This document shows, piece by piece, positions 51,090-59,605 of a DNA stretch of 64,000 nt. Origin of the DNA: Pseudanabaena sp. BC1403. Lineage in GTDB: Bacteria > Cyanobacteriota > Cyanobacteriia > Pseudanabaenales > Pseudanabaenaceae. The stretch covers positions 57,270 to 121,269 of the forward strand of contig NZ_PDDM01000016.1 in NCBI RefSeq assembly GCF_002914585.1. The letters are read 5' to 3'. Position numbers and translations under genes: made by a program. A model generated the notes under the pieces. The model was not told where the DNA came from. It did no database searches and saw only the letters and a program-made list of their open reading frames with translations. The first letter of the stretch is position 1. Each line of letters begins with the position of its first letter.

Positions 51090-53033
51090 ATGCCTCTCGC
51101 GACCTACGGTTCTTGGAAATCGCCAATTAGTTCAGATTTGATCGTTTCTAGTAGTATTCGCCTCGGCGCGATCGCCATTGATGGAGGTAATGTCTATTGG
51201 AATGAAGGCAGACCACAAGAATTAGGGCGTAATGTGATCATGCGCTATGACATGGATGGTAATTATCGCGAAATGACACCCGCATCAATCAATGTGCGAT
51301 CGCTAGTCCATGAATACGGCGGCGGCGAATATCTGGTAAGCGATGGACGTATCTATTTCTCTAACTTTAGCGATCGCCGCATTTATCGTAAAGTTGGCGG
51401 TGGATCATGCAAACCACTGACGACCGAAAGTGCCTATCGTTATGCCGATTTTGTTTGGAATCGGATTTATGGCAAGTTGATTTGTGTTCGCGAAGATCAT
51501 ACGAGTGGAGGTGAGCCGATTAATACTTTGGTGGCGGTAGATACCAGCAACGGCGAAGATATTCAGGTATTGGTCACAGGAGCAGATTTTTATGCTTCGC
51601 CTAGATTGAATTCTACTGGCGATAAACTCGCATGGATTAGTTGGAATCACCCGAATATGCCTTGGGATGGAACTGAACTTTGGGTAGCCGATCTTGTGGA
51701 ATCAGATACAGGCGTTCTCACAATTCAAAATCCACAACTGGTCGCAGGAGGTACTGAAGAATCTATATTTCAGCCAGAATGGTCACCCGATGGGAAGCTC
51801 TACTTTGTTAGCGATCGCACAGGTTGGTGGAATCTTTATCGTACTTCAGTAGAAGATATTGCTATTGAAGCTATCTGTCCAAAGTCTGCTGAGTTTGGTT
51901 TACCGCAGTGGGTATTTGGCATGTCTACCTATGACTTTACAGGTGATGGTAAAATCCTCTGTTCCTATACAGAACATGGTAAATCTCATTTAGCAATTCT
52001 CGATCCTGCTAATCTAGAAATAGGTTTACAAGAAATCTCTACGCCCTTTAGTTCCATCTCAGGATTGCACTGCGAAGGCGATCACGCTGTTTTTCATGGT
52101 GGTTCGGCAACGGAGCCAACTGCGATCATATTAATGGATTTGCGAACAGGAACTTATCAAAAAGTACGGGTTGCCTCAGATCTACAGCTTGACCCAGACT
52201 ATATTTCCGCAGCTCAGCCGATAGAGTTTCCCACCGAAAATGGGAAGACATCCTATGGATTATTCTATCCTCCGAAAAACAAAGATTTTCAAGCAGATGA
52301 TTCCGAAAAACCACCTTTGTTAGTCAAAAGTCATGGTGGCCCCACCGCTTCGACTTCAGGAAGTTTAAGCCTCGGCATTCAATATTGGACAAGTCGTGGC
52401 TTTGCGGTGCTAGATGTGAACTATGGCGGCAGTACAGGCTATGGACGCGAATATCGCGATCGCCTTAAGGGGAATTGGGGCATCGTCGATGTGGATGACT
52501 GCGCAAATGGAGCGAAATTTCTTGCCGATAAGGGTTTAGTAGATGGCGATCGCCTTGCGATTTCGGGAGGGAGTGCTGGCGGCTATACGACACTTTGCGC
52601 CTTGACATTTCGCGATGATTTCAAAGCAGGGGCTAGTCATTATGGCATTTGCGATCTCGAAGCTCTTGCTACGGATACCCATAAATTTGAGTCACGCTAT
52701 CTCGATAGTCTAATCGGCAAATATCCTGAACAGAAAGAAATTTACATTCAGCGATCGCCCATTCATTTCACCGAAAAACTTTCCTGTGCGATCGCCTTTT
52801 TCCAAGGTTTAGAAGATAAGGTCGTGCCACCCAATCAAGCGGAAATGATGGTGGATGCTCTACGTCAAAAGGGTTTACCCGTTGCCTACGTTCCCTTTGA
52901 AGGCGAACAGCACGGCTTCCGCAAAGCCGAAAATATCAAACGCGCCCTCGATGGTGAGTTCTATTTCTACGCACAAATTTTTGGCTTTTCTCCTGCTGAC
53001 GAAATTGAAGCGATTGCGATCGAAAATCAATAA
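51090..53033 (+). CDS. S9-family (prolyl oligopeptidase type) peptidase
   Basis: An N-terminal beta-propeller (TolB-like units such as FQPEWSPDGKLYFVSDRTGWW) is joined to a C-terminal alpha/beta-hydrolase. The nucleophile is in AISGGSAGGYTTL, the acid in GLEDKVVPPNQ and the histidine in EGEQHGFRK. It has 647 residues with no signal peptide, so it is cytoplasmic. Family members cut short peptides, often at prolyl or acyl-amino residues. A hairpin at 53031-53065 ends it. Confidence 0.92.
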   Translation: MPLATYGSWKSPISSDLIVSSSIRLGAIAIDGGNVYWNEGRPQELGRNVIMRYDMDGNYREMTPASINVRSLVHEYGGGEYLVSDGRIYFSNFSDRRIYRKVGGGSCKPLTTESAYRYADFVWNRIYGKLICVREDHTSGGEPINTLVAVDTSNGEDIQVLVTGADFYASPRLNSTGDKLAWISWNHPNMPWDGTELWVADLVESDTGVLTIQNPQLVAGGTEESIFQPEWSPDGKLYFVSDRTGWWNLYRTSVEDIAIEAICPKSAEFGLPQWVFGMSTYDFTGDGKILCSYTEHGKSHLAILDPANLEIGLQEISTPFSSISGLHCEGDHAVFHGGSATEPTAIILMDLRTGTYQKVRVASDLQLDPDYISAAQPIEFPTENGKTSYGLFYPPKNKDFQADDSEKPPLLVKSHGGPTASTSGSLSLGIQYWTSRGFAVLDVNYGGSTGYGREYRDRLKGNWGIVDVDDCANGAKFLADKGLVDGDRLAISGGSAGGYTTLCALTFRDDFKAGASHYGICDLEALATDTHKFESRYLDSLIGKYPEQKEIYIQRSPIHFTEKLSCAIAFFQGLEDKVVPPNQAEMMVDALRQKGLPVAYVPFEGEQHGFRKAENIKRALDGEFYFYAQIFGFSPADEIEAIAIENQ

Positions 53034-53065
53034 GGATTTGAGAGCTTTGCGCTCTCAAATCCTTA
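53031..53065 (+). terminator. 15-bp stem terminator after the S9 gene
   Basis: TAAGGATTTGAGAGC pairs with GCTCTCAAATCCTTA around TTTGC and overlaps the stop codon. Confidence 0.75.
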
Positions 53066-53119
53066 CAGAAAAAAAATTAAAACAAAAAACTCGAATTTCC
53101 TTGGGAATATCTTTTCAGA

Positions 53120-53533
53120 ATGAATATACTCAATATTGCCATTGGATTCTCAATTCTTCTATACTTTGCAATCCCTTGGATAGGAATTTTGACTGGATTT
53201 TATCATTTCTTACCTCCCACTTTAGTTGCCTTATTATCGTCATCTGCCACCTTTTACGTCCTTGTCACGGGAGTCTTTTTGTGCCTAAGATTCACTTGCC
53301 TGTATAAATATTTAAAGCTAACTAAAGGCATTCAAATTACGTTTGCAATATCTAATATTCTAATTATTGGAAGCATTATTCTCACTAATCTAGGATTAAA
53401 AGGCGCTGATGGACCAGTCGGTTTTGCTGTTATGCTTTTCTTTGGAATGTTTACGTTGTTAGGACTAATTATCCTTTTATTTGGAGCCGTAGCTCTATTA
53501 ATTAGATCATATCAGAAGTTCAGGGAAAGATAA
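53120..53533 (+). CDS. Hypothetical four-span membrane protein
   Basis: The 137-residue protein has four hydrophobic stretches (about 5-27, 33-57, 70-90 and 100-128). It ends with a charged RSYQKFRER tail. No family is recognised. It begins 86 bases after the S9 gene and may share its transcript weakly through the hairpin. Confidence 0.6.
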   Translation: MNILNIAIGFSILLYFAIPWIGILTGFYHFLPPTLVALLSSSATFYVLVTGVFLCLRFTCLYKYLKLTKGIQITFAISNILIIGSIILTNLGLKGADGPVGFAVMLFFGMFTLLGLIILLFGAVALLIRSYQKFRER

Positions 53534-53625
53534 ATTTAGAATTTTGAAGTTGTAGAGATATTAAGTGTTAAAAATAATTGTATTTTTGGCTTATAAATGT
53601 CAGGCTCGATCAATTAGGCTTTTGA

Positions 53626-53917
<292 letters not shown>

Positions 53918-53935
53918 AAAAAATAAATAATTGAT

Positions 53936-53980
53936 CCCCAAAACGTTGTGGCGAGCTAAGCCCGCCATAACGTTTTGGGG
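53936..53980. repeat. Palindrome of the GCGC-tip family, altered tip
   Basis: CCCCAAAACGTT and AACGTTTTGGGG arms, with TGGCG/CGCCA inside, surround AGCTAAGCC. It ends the region between the katG fragment and the ABC ATPase gene. Confidence 0.75.
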
Positions 53981-54012
53981 TTTTATATGGATCGTTTTTA
54001 GAGTTTTCCTAA

Positions 54013-54771
54013 TCAAATTACATGGTTTAGATCCGACGGCGAGAGGCGATCGTGAATGATTTGACCATCGCGGAACCAGATAATCCGATGCGAATTTCGA
54101 GCTACATCAGCTTCGTGTGTGACCATCACCACTGTAATACCACTAGCATTCAACTCACCAAATAGTTCCATTACTTCCTGAGTAGTATGCGAATCTAGCG
54201 CCCCTGTGGGTTCATCGGCTAGCAACATTACAGGATTATTAACGATCGCCCTTGCGATCGCAACTCTCTGCTGTTGTCCACCCGACATTTGATTCGGTCG
54301 ATTATTTAACCGATGTCCCATCGCAACCCGTTCCAGCGCTGCCGCCGCCCGTTCTTTTTGTTCCTTAGGACGAATATTGGCATAAGCCATTGGCAACATC
54401 ACATTCTCCATTGCTGAGAGTTGTGGTAACAGATGATATTGCTGAAAGATGAAGCCGATTTTGAGATTGCGAACTTTAGCAAGATCGCGTTCCTCCATAT
54501 GAGAGACATCTTGTTCATCTAGAAAATATTGCCCTGACGTGCTGCTATCAAGGCAACCAATGATGTTCATACAAGTAGATTTACCCGAGCCAGAAGCACC
54601 CATGATCGCGCAATATTCGCCTTCTTTAATCACAAAGCTAACATCATCTAGTGCCTTCACTAGCGTATCGTCCCGACCATAAAATTTACAAACATTATTC
54701 AGTCGGACGATTTCACGGCGAGAATCATCAGCTATTTCGGGAATTGATGCGATCGCACTAGTAGTAGTCAT
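54013..54771 (-). CDS. ABC exporter ATP-binding protein (MacB/LolD type)
   Basis: The 252-residue ATPase has Walker A GASGSGKST, the Q-loop FIFQQYHLLPQL, signature SGGQQQRVAIARA, Walker B MLLADEPTGALD and the switch His in VTHEADVAR. The type matches ATPases paired with MacB/FtsX-like permeases, which expel substrates or move lipoproteins from the membrane. The permease gene lies 76 bases upstream on the same strand. No MacA-like adaptor gene is adjacent. Confidence 0.92.
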   Translation of the reverse strand: MTTTSAIASIPEIADDSRREIVRLNNVCKFYGRDDTLVKALDDVSFVIKEGEYCAIMGASGSGKSTCMNIIGCLDSSTSGQYFLDEQDVSHMEERDLAKVRNLKIGFIFQQYHLLPQLSAMENVMLPMAYANIRPKEQKERAAAALERVAMGHRLNNRPNQMSGGQQQRVAIARAIVNNPVMLLADEPTGALDSHTTQEVMELFGELNASGITVVMVTHEADVARNSHRIIWFRDGQIIHDRLSPSDLNHVI

Positions 54772-54811
54772 TTTTTAAGGAAAAAGAAGAAAGGAAAAAA
54801 GAAAAAAGTAG

Positions 54812-54839
54812 GATGGGTTAGGCGTAGCCGTAACCCATC
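54812..54839. repeat. Small inverted repeat between the ABC genes
   Basis: GATGGGTTA and TAACCCATC surround GGCGTAGCCG, after a purine-rich run. It is a small hairpin within the operon. Confidence 0.5.
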
Positions 54840-54847
54840 AAAGCAGG

Positions 54848-56074
54848 CTAAATACTTCTCAAAGCCACAATTGGATCGAGTCGGGCTGCTTGTCGCGCAG
54901 GAAAGATGCCAAAAAATAGACCAATCCCACCCGATACTCCCACAGCAAGGCATATTGCGCTGATGGATACACCAGCTTGTAATGGAGAAACTGCGGCGAT
55001 CAGTAGAATGCCGCCAACGCCAATACCTGTACCGATTGCACCACCTAGCAACGACAAAATCACCGCTTCAATTGTGAACTGGGTGAGAATATCGCTGGGT
55101 GAAGCACCAATCGCTTTGCGAAGTCCGATTTCGCTTGTGCGCTCAGTGACTGACACCAGCATAATATTCATAATGCCAATACCGCCAACTAGTAGGGAAA
55201 TACCTGCGATCGCAGCAAGCATGATCGTTAATGCACCTGTAATATTCCCAACAATTGCTAGCGCGTCCTGTTGGGTACGAATTGTAAATGTATCGTCAGC
55301 ATTGACATCAGAAGTACGGTGGCGCAATCGCAATAGATTTGAGATTTGGAATTGAGCAGCGTCTACATTGTCGTTACTAGTTGCTGACACATTAATTACA
55401 GCAACAGCAACTCCATAGGGGGAAGTTTTGCCAGTCAGTCGGCTAGACATGGTCGTAATCGGCATAAAAATTGTGTCATCTTGGTTCGTACCCAGAAAAG
55501 CGCCTTTTTCCGACATTATGCCGATCACTTCATAGCTAGTACCGCGCATTCTCACCGTCTGTCCAATAGCCGATCCCTGTGGAAATAACTCTTTCGCGAT
55601 CGCAGCTCCGACTGTGATCACTCGCGCATTCCGCTTAATATCTTCCTCGTTAAAAAAGCGACCTGCGCTAACTTCGGCATTGCGGACGATCGCATAGGTG
55701 TCCGTCGTCCCGATCAGGGTGGCACGTTTAGTATTGTTACCTGCGATCGCCAGCTCGGAGCCATTAATCTGCGCGGCAACACTGCGAACGGTAGGTACTT
55801 GGGTAGCGATCGCTTCGGCATCGGCAAGTACTAAGCGATTGGGCGGCGCAATTACATTCCGTCGCGCATTGTCTGTACCAGTAATCACAAAAATTACGTC
55901 AGTACCAAGGGACTGAAACTGTTCAGCAGCATATTTTTGTGCGCCTTGACCGATCCCAACCATCAAAATTACCGAGGCATTGCCGATGATGATACCGAGC
56001 ATCGTCAATGTGCTACGCAAGCGATTAGCGGCAAGGGTTTTGCCTGCCATCCGAAAGCTTTCCCAAGTATCCAT
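54848..56074 (-). CDS. MacB-type ABC transporter permease
   Basis: The 408-residue permease has one N-terminal membrane helix (TLTMLGIIIGNASVILMVGIG), a large periplasmic domain (about residues 45-270) and three C-terminal helices, as in MacB and FtsX-like proteins. The conserved ERTSEIGLRKAIGAS segment precedes the second helix. The ATPase gene follows. The likely job is export of a small molecule or peptide, or lipoprotein movement; the substrate is unknown. Confidence 0.9.
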   Translation of the reverse strand: MDTWESFRMAGKTLAANRLRSTLTMLGIIIGNASVILMVGIGQGAQKYAAEQFQSLGTDVIFVITGTDNARRNVIAPPNRLVLADAEAIATQVPTVRSVAAQINGSELAIAGNNTKRATLIGTTDTYAIVRNAEVSAGRFFNEEDIKRNARVITVGAAIAKELFPQGSAIGQTVRMRGTSYEVIGIMSEKGAFLGTNQDDTIFMPITTMSSRLTGKTSPYGVAVAVINVSATSNDNVDAAQFQISNLLRLRHRTSDVNADDTFTIRTQQDALAIVGNITGALTIMLAAIAGISLLVGGIGIMNIMLVSVTERTSEIGLRKAIGASPSDILTQFTIEAVILSLLGGAIGTGIGVGGILLIAAVSPLQAGVSISAICLAVGVSGGIGLFFGIFPARQAARLDPIVALRSI

Positions 56075-56234
56075 CCTTAAATTTCCTGATGTGTGCGATC
56101 AACTTACACCAAGTTTAGAGCTAAACCTGAGTGATGGCTTCAACCATTGGACTGGAATCTTGTGGAGATTTTGCCGCAGGCAAAAAGAAAACTTTAAAAC
56201 CTTAAGTACCTAAATTACCCAAAACCGTAAGATT

Positions 56235-56337
56235 ATACCAAATCACAAAGTGGCGCAGCCATTTTGTGATTTTAAAACCCTTACAGGGTTTGTTTTTTAG
56301 TTCACAAAAGTGTTGTCACACTTTTGTGAATTGGTAT
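56235..56337 (+). repeat. 103-bp three-hairpin repeat (copy F)
   Basis: Begins ATACCAA, ends TTGGTAT; exactly 103 bases, with all three stems (CACAAAG/TTTGTG, AAACCC/GGGTTT, TTCACAAAAGTG/CACTTTTGTGAA). Confidence 0.92.
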
Positions 56338-56401
56338 TACGCCCCATGCGGAGATTAACCTTACGGTTTTGAGTTTGTAATTAATTATGCTCATCTACTT
56401 A

Positions 56402-56607
56402 GTGCTTCCTGAAAAAGTACAAAAGCTTACTACATAAGGGCTTTAAGTTTTTTTGTCATAAAAAGTGCAAGGTTATAGCATCTAGAGGCTCAAAACCCTT
56501 GCACTTCAGTAGAAAATCGCTGGGTAAATTTGGGAAATATGCGACAAAATACTATTTTTAAAGCTGTATTGCCTTTAAATTAGCTCTGTAGACTTTTTCA
56601 GGAAGCC
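56402..56607. mobile_element. About 206-bp MITE with inverted ends and flanking CTACTTA
   Basis: GCTTCCTGAAAAAGT (56404-56418) is repeated as the exact complement at 56592-56606. CTACTTA occurs at 56395-56401 and at 56608-56614, consistent with a 7-base target duplication, though the exact end is off by one base between sides. No coding frame is inside. Confidence 0.7.
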
Positions 56608-56838
56608 CTACTTAATAGATCGCTTGAGCTTTGACGAGTTGTCTTTTGACTTAGATCGCCTATTCACACGAGGATGGCAAAGCCTCGTAGTAGTAATGGC
56701 TTTTTGAAATCTCTAGCAACCAAATCTTAGGCATATTCTTAAAATCCAGATAAACATTTACAAGAGCTTATTCTCATTTGTTTAGACTAAAATAGCTGCA
56801 TCCGCAAATCTAATCCTTCATTGAGTATTGAAAATACT

Positions 56839-57339
56839 ATGCTGGAATACCTTCCACCGTTAAATGATCATAATTTGCCATATCCCGACACAATTCATCC
56901 GATTGTGGTGCATTTTGTGATCGCAATGGTGTTGTTTGCAGTGGTATGCGATGCGATCGGCTACTTCACCCGTAACCCTCGACTCTACGAAGTGAGCTGG
57001 TGGAATCTATTTTTTGCCACAATTTCTATCTTTATTGCGATTATCTTTGGACAAATTGAAGCAGGACTCGCAGAACCTTATAGTTCAGTAGAACCTACAT
57101 TGAATTTACATACCATCATCGGTTGGTCGCTATCGGGAATCATTGCTGCGATTACGGGATGGCGCTATGTGCTACGAGTTAATGATCCTAAGACCTTACC
57201 TGTTTCATTTCTGGGCGCAGGTTTGTTACTCACAGGAATAGTTCTTTTTCAAGTTTATTTAGGCGATCTACTGGTTTGGGTCTATGGACTACATACCATA
57301 CCAGTGGTAGAAGCTTTAAAGGAGGCTGGTTTGAAATGA
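56839..57339 (+). CDS. DUF2231 membrane protein, first gene of the oxidase operon
   Basis: The protein has 166 residues and four hydrophobic helices. The early histidine motif TIHPIVVHFVIAMV and a second His in LHTIIGWSLSG are typical of DUF2231, possible haem or metal sites. I use ATG 56839; a TTG at 56821 is possible. It overlaps the next DUF2231 gene by ATGA and precedes cytochrome oxidase genes, so it is likely to be an accessory membrane subunit. Confidence 0.78.
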   Translation: MLEYLPPLNDHNLPYPDTIHPIVVHFVIAMVLFAVVCDAIGYFTRNPRLYEVSWWNLFFATISIFIAIIFGQIEAGLAEPYSSVEPTLNLHTIIGWSLSGIIAAITGWRYVLRVNDPKTLPVSFLGAGLLLTGIVLFQVYLGDLLVWVYGLHTIPVVEALKEAGLK

Positions 57340-57947
57340 TTGCGACTTTAATCGATCAATTACATGGTCAATTGGGCTTAAATGGTTTGCCCTATAGCAT
57401 TCCCATCCATCCCAATCTAGTTCACATGACCCTTGGCTTATTCATTGTAGCGATCGGGTTTGATTTTGTGGGCGTATTTTTCGTTTTAGAAAAACCTCTA
57501 TTTAAATTTATGGCGATCCCTGCGGCGAGGTCGAACTTTTTTGATGTCGGTTGGTACAACATGGTCGCCGCCTCAATTATCACTTTCTTCACTGTCGGCG
57601 CGGGTTTTTACGAAATCTTACTAGCTACACCTGATGAGAATGTCAAAAGTGCTTGGGGATTTCAAGCGATGGAGACGATGATCTGGCATGGTGTCGGCGG
57701 TGTGCTTTTGTTGGCGCTGATTGTAGGAATGACTGTCTGGCGTGGCTTTCAGCGTTTTCTTTGGCGCAAGGATATGGGTCAACAGGTGCAATGGAGCTAT
57801 TTGCTGGCAGGATTGGTAATTTTTGCGATCATGTTTGTGCATGGGACTTTGGGCGCACAGCTTGCCTCAGAGTTTGGGGTGCATATCACTGCCGATCGCC
57901 TGTTACGCTTGGGTAAGAATGTCGATCTCAATCAGTTACTGAAATAG
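57336..57947 (+). CDS. Second DUF2231 membrane protein of the oxidase operon
   Basis: A 203-residue protein with a related four-helix layout: PIHPNLVHMTLGLFIVAIG near the N terminus and METMIWHGVGGVLLLALI later carry the conserved histidines. The start overlaps the preceding stop (ATGA), with GGAGG about ten bases ahead; the frame is open to 57276 but that part is out of the family. ctaC follows after eight bases. A paired role with the preceding protein is inferred from the tandem. Confidence 0.78.
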   Translation: MIATLIDQLHGQLGLNGLPYSIPIHPNLVHMTLGLFIVAIGFDFVGVFFVLEKPLFKFMAIPAARSNFFDVGWYNMVAASIITFFTVGAGFYEILLATPDENVKSAWGFQAMETMIWHGVGGVLLLALIVGMTVWRGFQRFLWRKDMGQQVQWSYLLAGLVIFAIMFVHGTLGAQLASEFGVHITADRLLRLGKNVDLNQLLK

Positions 57948-57955
57948 GGAGATCT

Positions 57956-58876
57956 ATGAAACTACGCACGATTTTAACTTTGGTGGGTGTGGCGATCGCG
58001 ATCGCCCTCATCAGTCTCTGGATGGGACAAGCTGCCTATACATGGTTCCCGCCGCAAGCTTCCGCAGAATCGATTTTGGTGGATAACCTATTTAGCTTTT
58101 TAGTGACATTAGGAACTTTTATTTTTCTTGGTGTAGTTGGCACTTTGACCTATTCCATCTTGTTTCAACGCGCAGGAAAATATGACTATAGTGATGGGCC
58201 TCATATCGAAGGTAATGTCAAATTAGAAATTATCTGGACTGCGATTCCTTTTGCCTTGGTGATTTGGATTGCCGCCTATAGCTATCAAATCTACGACCAG
58301 ATGTCGATTTTGGGACCAATGGAACACGCTCATCATGGACATATCATTGAAGCGGCTCAAGCAGCGCAAATAGATCGAGATGAAACTGCGCCTACAGAAA
58401 AAATTGATGTATTTGCGCGGCAATGGTCGTGGGAGTTCGTTTATGGCAAAGGCACTAGTATCGATGTTAGTAGTACAGAATTACATTTACCCAATAATCG
58501 CAGGATTAAGTTAGTACTTCATTCGGCAGATGTGCTGCATGGCTTGTATATCCCTGCTTTTCGGGTGAAGCAAGATGTAATTCCAGGGCGCGTTATTGAT
58601 TTTGAATTTACACCGATTCGCGAAGGGAAATATCGCTTGCGAGATTCGCAATATAGCGGCACTTATTTTGCGGCGATGCAAACAGATGTAGTAGTGGAAT
58701 CACCTGAAGCCTATCAAAAATGGTTGGTGGATGCTTCTAATGTTAAGCCTGTAGCTGCCTATAATCGTGCGTCTAATGAATATGCTAAACGAGCTAATGC
58801 AAATAATTGGGCGACGGTTATCCCTGCGGCTCCACCTGTGGTGAATTATTCAAATGTTTTGAACAAAAAATTATAA
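57956..58876 (+). CDS. ctaCII: Alternative terminal oxidase subunit II without CuA site
   Basis: Subunit II of a haem-copper oxidase: an N-terminal pair of membrane helices, then a cupredoxin domain with RQWSWEFVY and SADVLHGLYIPAFRVKQDVIPG. Where CuA subunits have CxExCxxxH the sequence reads YRLRDSQYSGTYFAAM, so the copper cysteines and one histidine are missing. This is the pattern of quinol-oxidising enzymes such as cyanobacterial ARTO (known for the family). The 3' end is echoed at 59475-59588. Confidence 0.9.
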   Translation: MKLRTILTLVGVAIAIALISLWMGQAAYTWFPPQASAESILVDNLFSFLVTLGTFIFLGVVGTLTYSILFQRAGKYDYSDGPHIEGNVKLEIIWTAIPFALVIWIAAYSYQIYDQMSILGPMEHAHHGHIIEAAQAAQIDRDETAPTEKIDVFARQWSWEFVYGKGTSIDVSSTELHLPNNRRIKLVLHSADVLHGLYIPAFRVKQDVIPGRVIDFEFTPIREGKYRLRDSQYSGTYFAAMQTDVVVESPEAYQKWLVDASNVKPVAAYNRASNEYAKRANANNWATVIPAAPPVVNYSNVLNKKL

Positions 58877-58893
58877 GCTAGGGTGGTTTATCT

Positions 58894-59463
58894 ATGGTTA
58901 GTGGGTTTGATTCTCGCGTACTATTTTATCCCCAAAATCAAGCGTTCATTCGTGGCGAATCCAATTTGCCAGAGCGATTAAGGATTGTGGATGGTATCTA
59001 TAGAGCTTTTCAAATGCCGATTTTATTTGTGATCGGGCTAATCTTAATTCCATTTAGTTTGGCTAGCGGTCTAATTGAATTGGCAAAGGCACTAAACATT
59101 TGGAATTTACCTCAGGTTGCAGTGCTAATCCAATTTGCTGGATTTGGGGTGATGGGCTTGGCAACACTGAATTTGCTTTCTATTTTTTATAACCCTGTCC
59201 TGTTCAACTGGGTTGAAACTATATGGGCAAAACATAGAGCTTCTACAATCCTTAAAAATGGTGGTGAGGTAATTGATGGTTGGGTTTTGAATGTTAAAGA
59301 AGACCTTGATAAAGATTGGTGTATTGAGTTTAAGATTTCCCACGAATTAACTGCCGACATATACAGTATTACAATGCCGTACTTGCCCGATCACCTGTCT
59401 CATGTGAAGAATGGATCTGTCTTAAAACTCATTAGACATAATAGCCGCCTATTTATGTTGTAA
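58894..59463 (+). CDS. Hypothetical membrane protein inserted in the oxidase operon
   Basis: The 189-residue protein has two hydrophobic helices (about 37-62 and 75-100) and a soluble C-terminal part (VIDGWVLNVKEDLDKDWCIE...). No family is recognised and it is not a usual oxidase subunit. The bases after it repeat the tail of ctaC, which suggests it entered between ctaC and ctaD, duplicating or splitting the ctaC end. The frame is intact with a plausible start 17 bases after ctaC, so it is probably expressed. Confidence 0.65.
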   Translation: MVSGFDSRVLFYPQNQAFIRGESNLPERLRIVDGIYRAFQMPILFVIGLILIPFSLASGLIELAKALNIWNLPQVAVLIQFAGFGVMGLATLNLLSIFYNPVLFNWVETIWAKHRASTILKNGGEVIDGWVLNVKEDLDKDWCIEFKISHELTADIYSITMPYLPDHLSHVKNGSVLKLIRHNSRLFML

Positions 59464-59474
59464 TTTATTCACTT

Positions 59475-59588
59475 CAAAATGGTTGGCAGATGCTTCCAAT
59501 GCTAAGCCAGTATATGCTTATAGTCCTGCTGTTAATGACAGTTATCCCTGCGGCTCCGCCAGTAGTGAATTATTCAATTTCAAATTAA
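59475..59588 (+). pseudogene. Degenerate second copy of the ctaC 3' end
   Basis: The bases read KWLADASNAKPVYAY in one frame, then TVIPAAPPVVNYSISN and a stop in another. They match the last part of ctaC (58715-58852: KWLVDASNVKPVAAY ... TVIPAAPPVVNYS) with a deletion of several codons between. It is the leftover of an insertion or duplication event and causes the ctaD frame to look longer than it is. Confidence 0.85.
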
Positions 59589-59605
59589 ATTCCTCAAGAG
59601 CAATC

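Noticed and set aside
54906..55355. 149-residue plus-strand frame in the permease gene
   Set aside because: It is antisense to a clear MacB-type permease and has proline/isoleucine-rich shadow composition.
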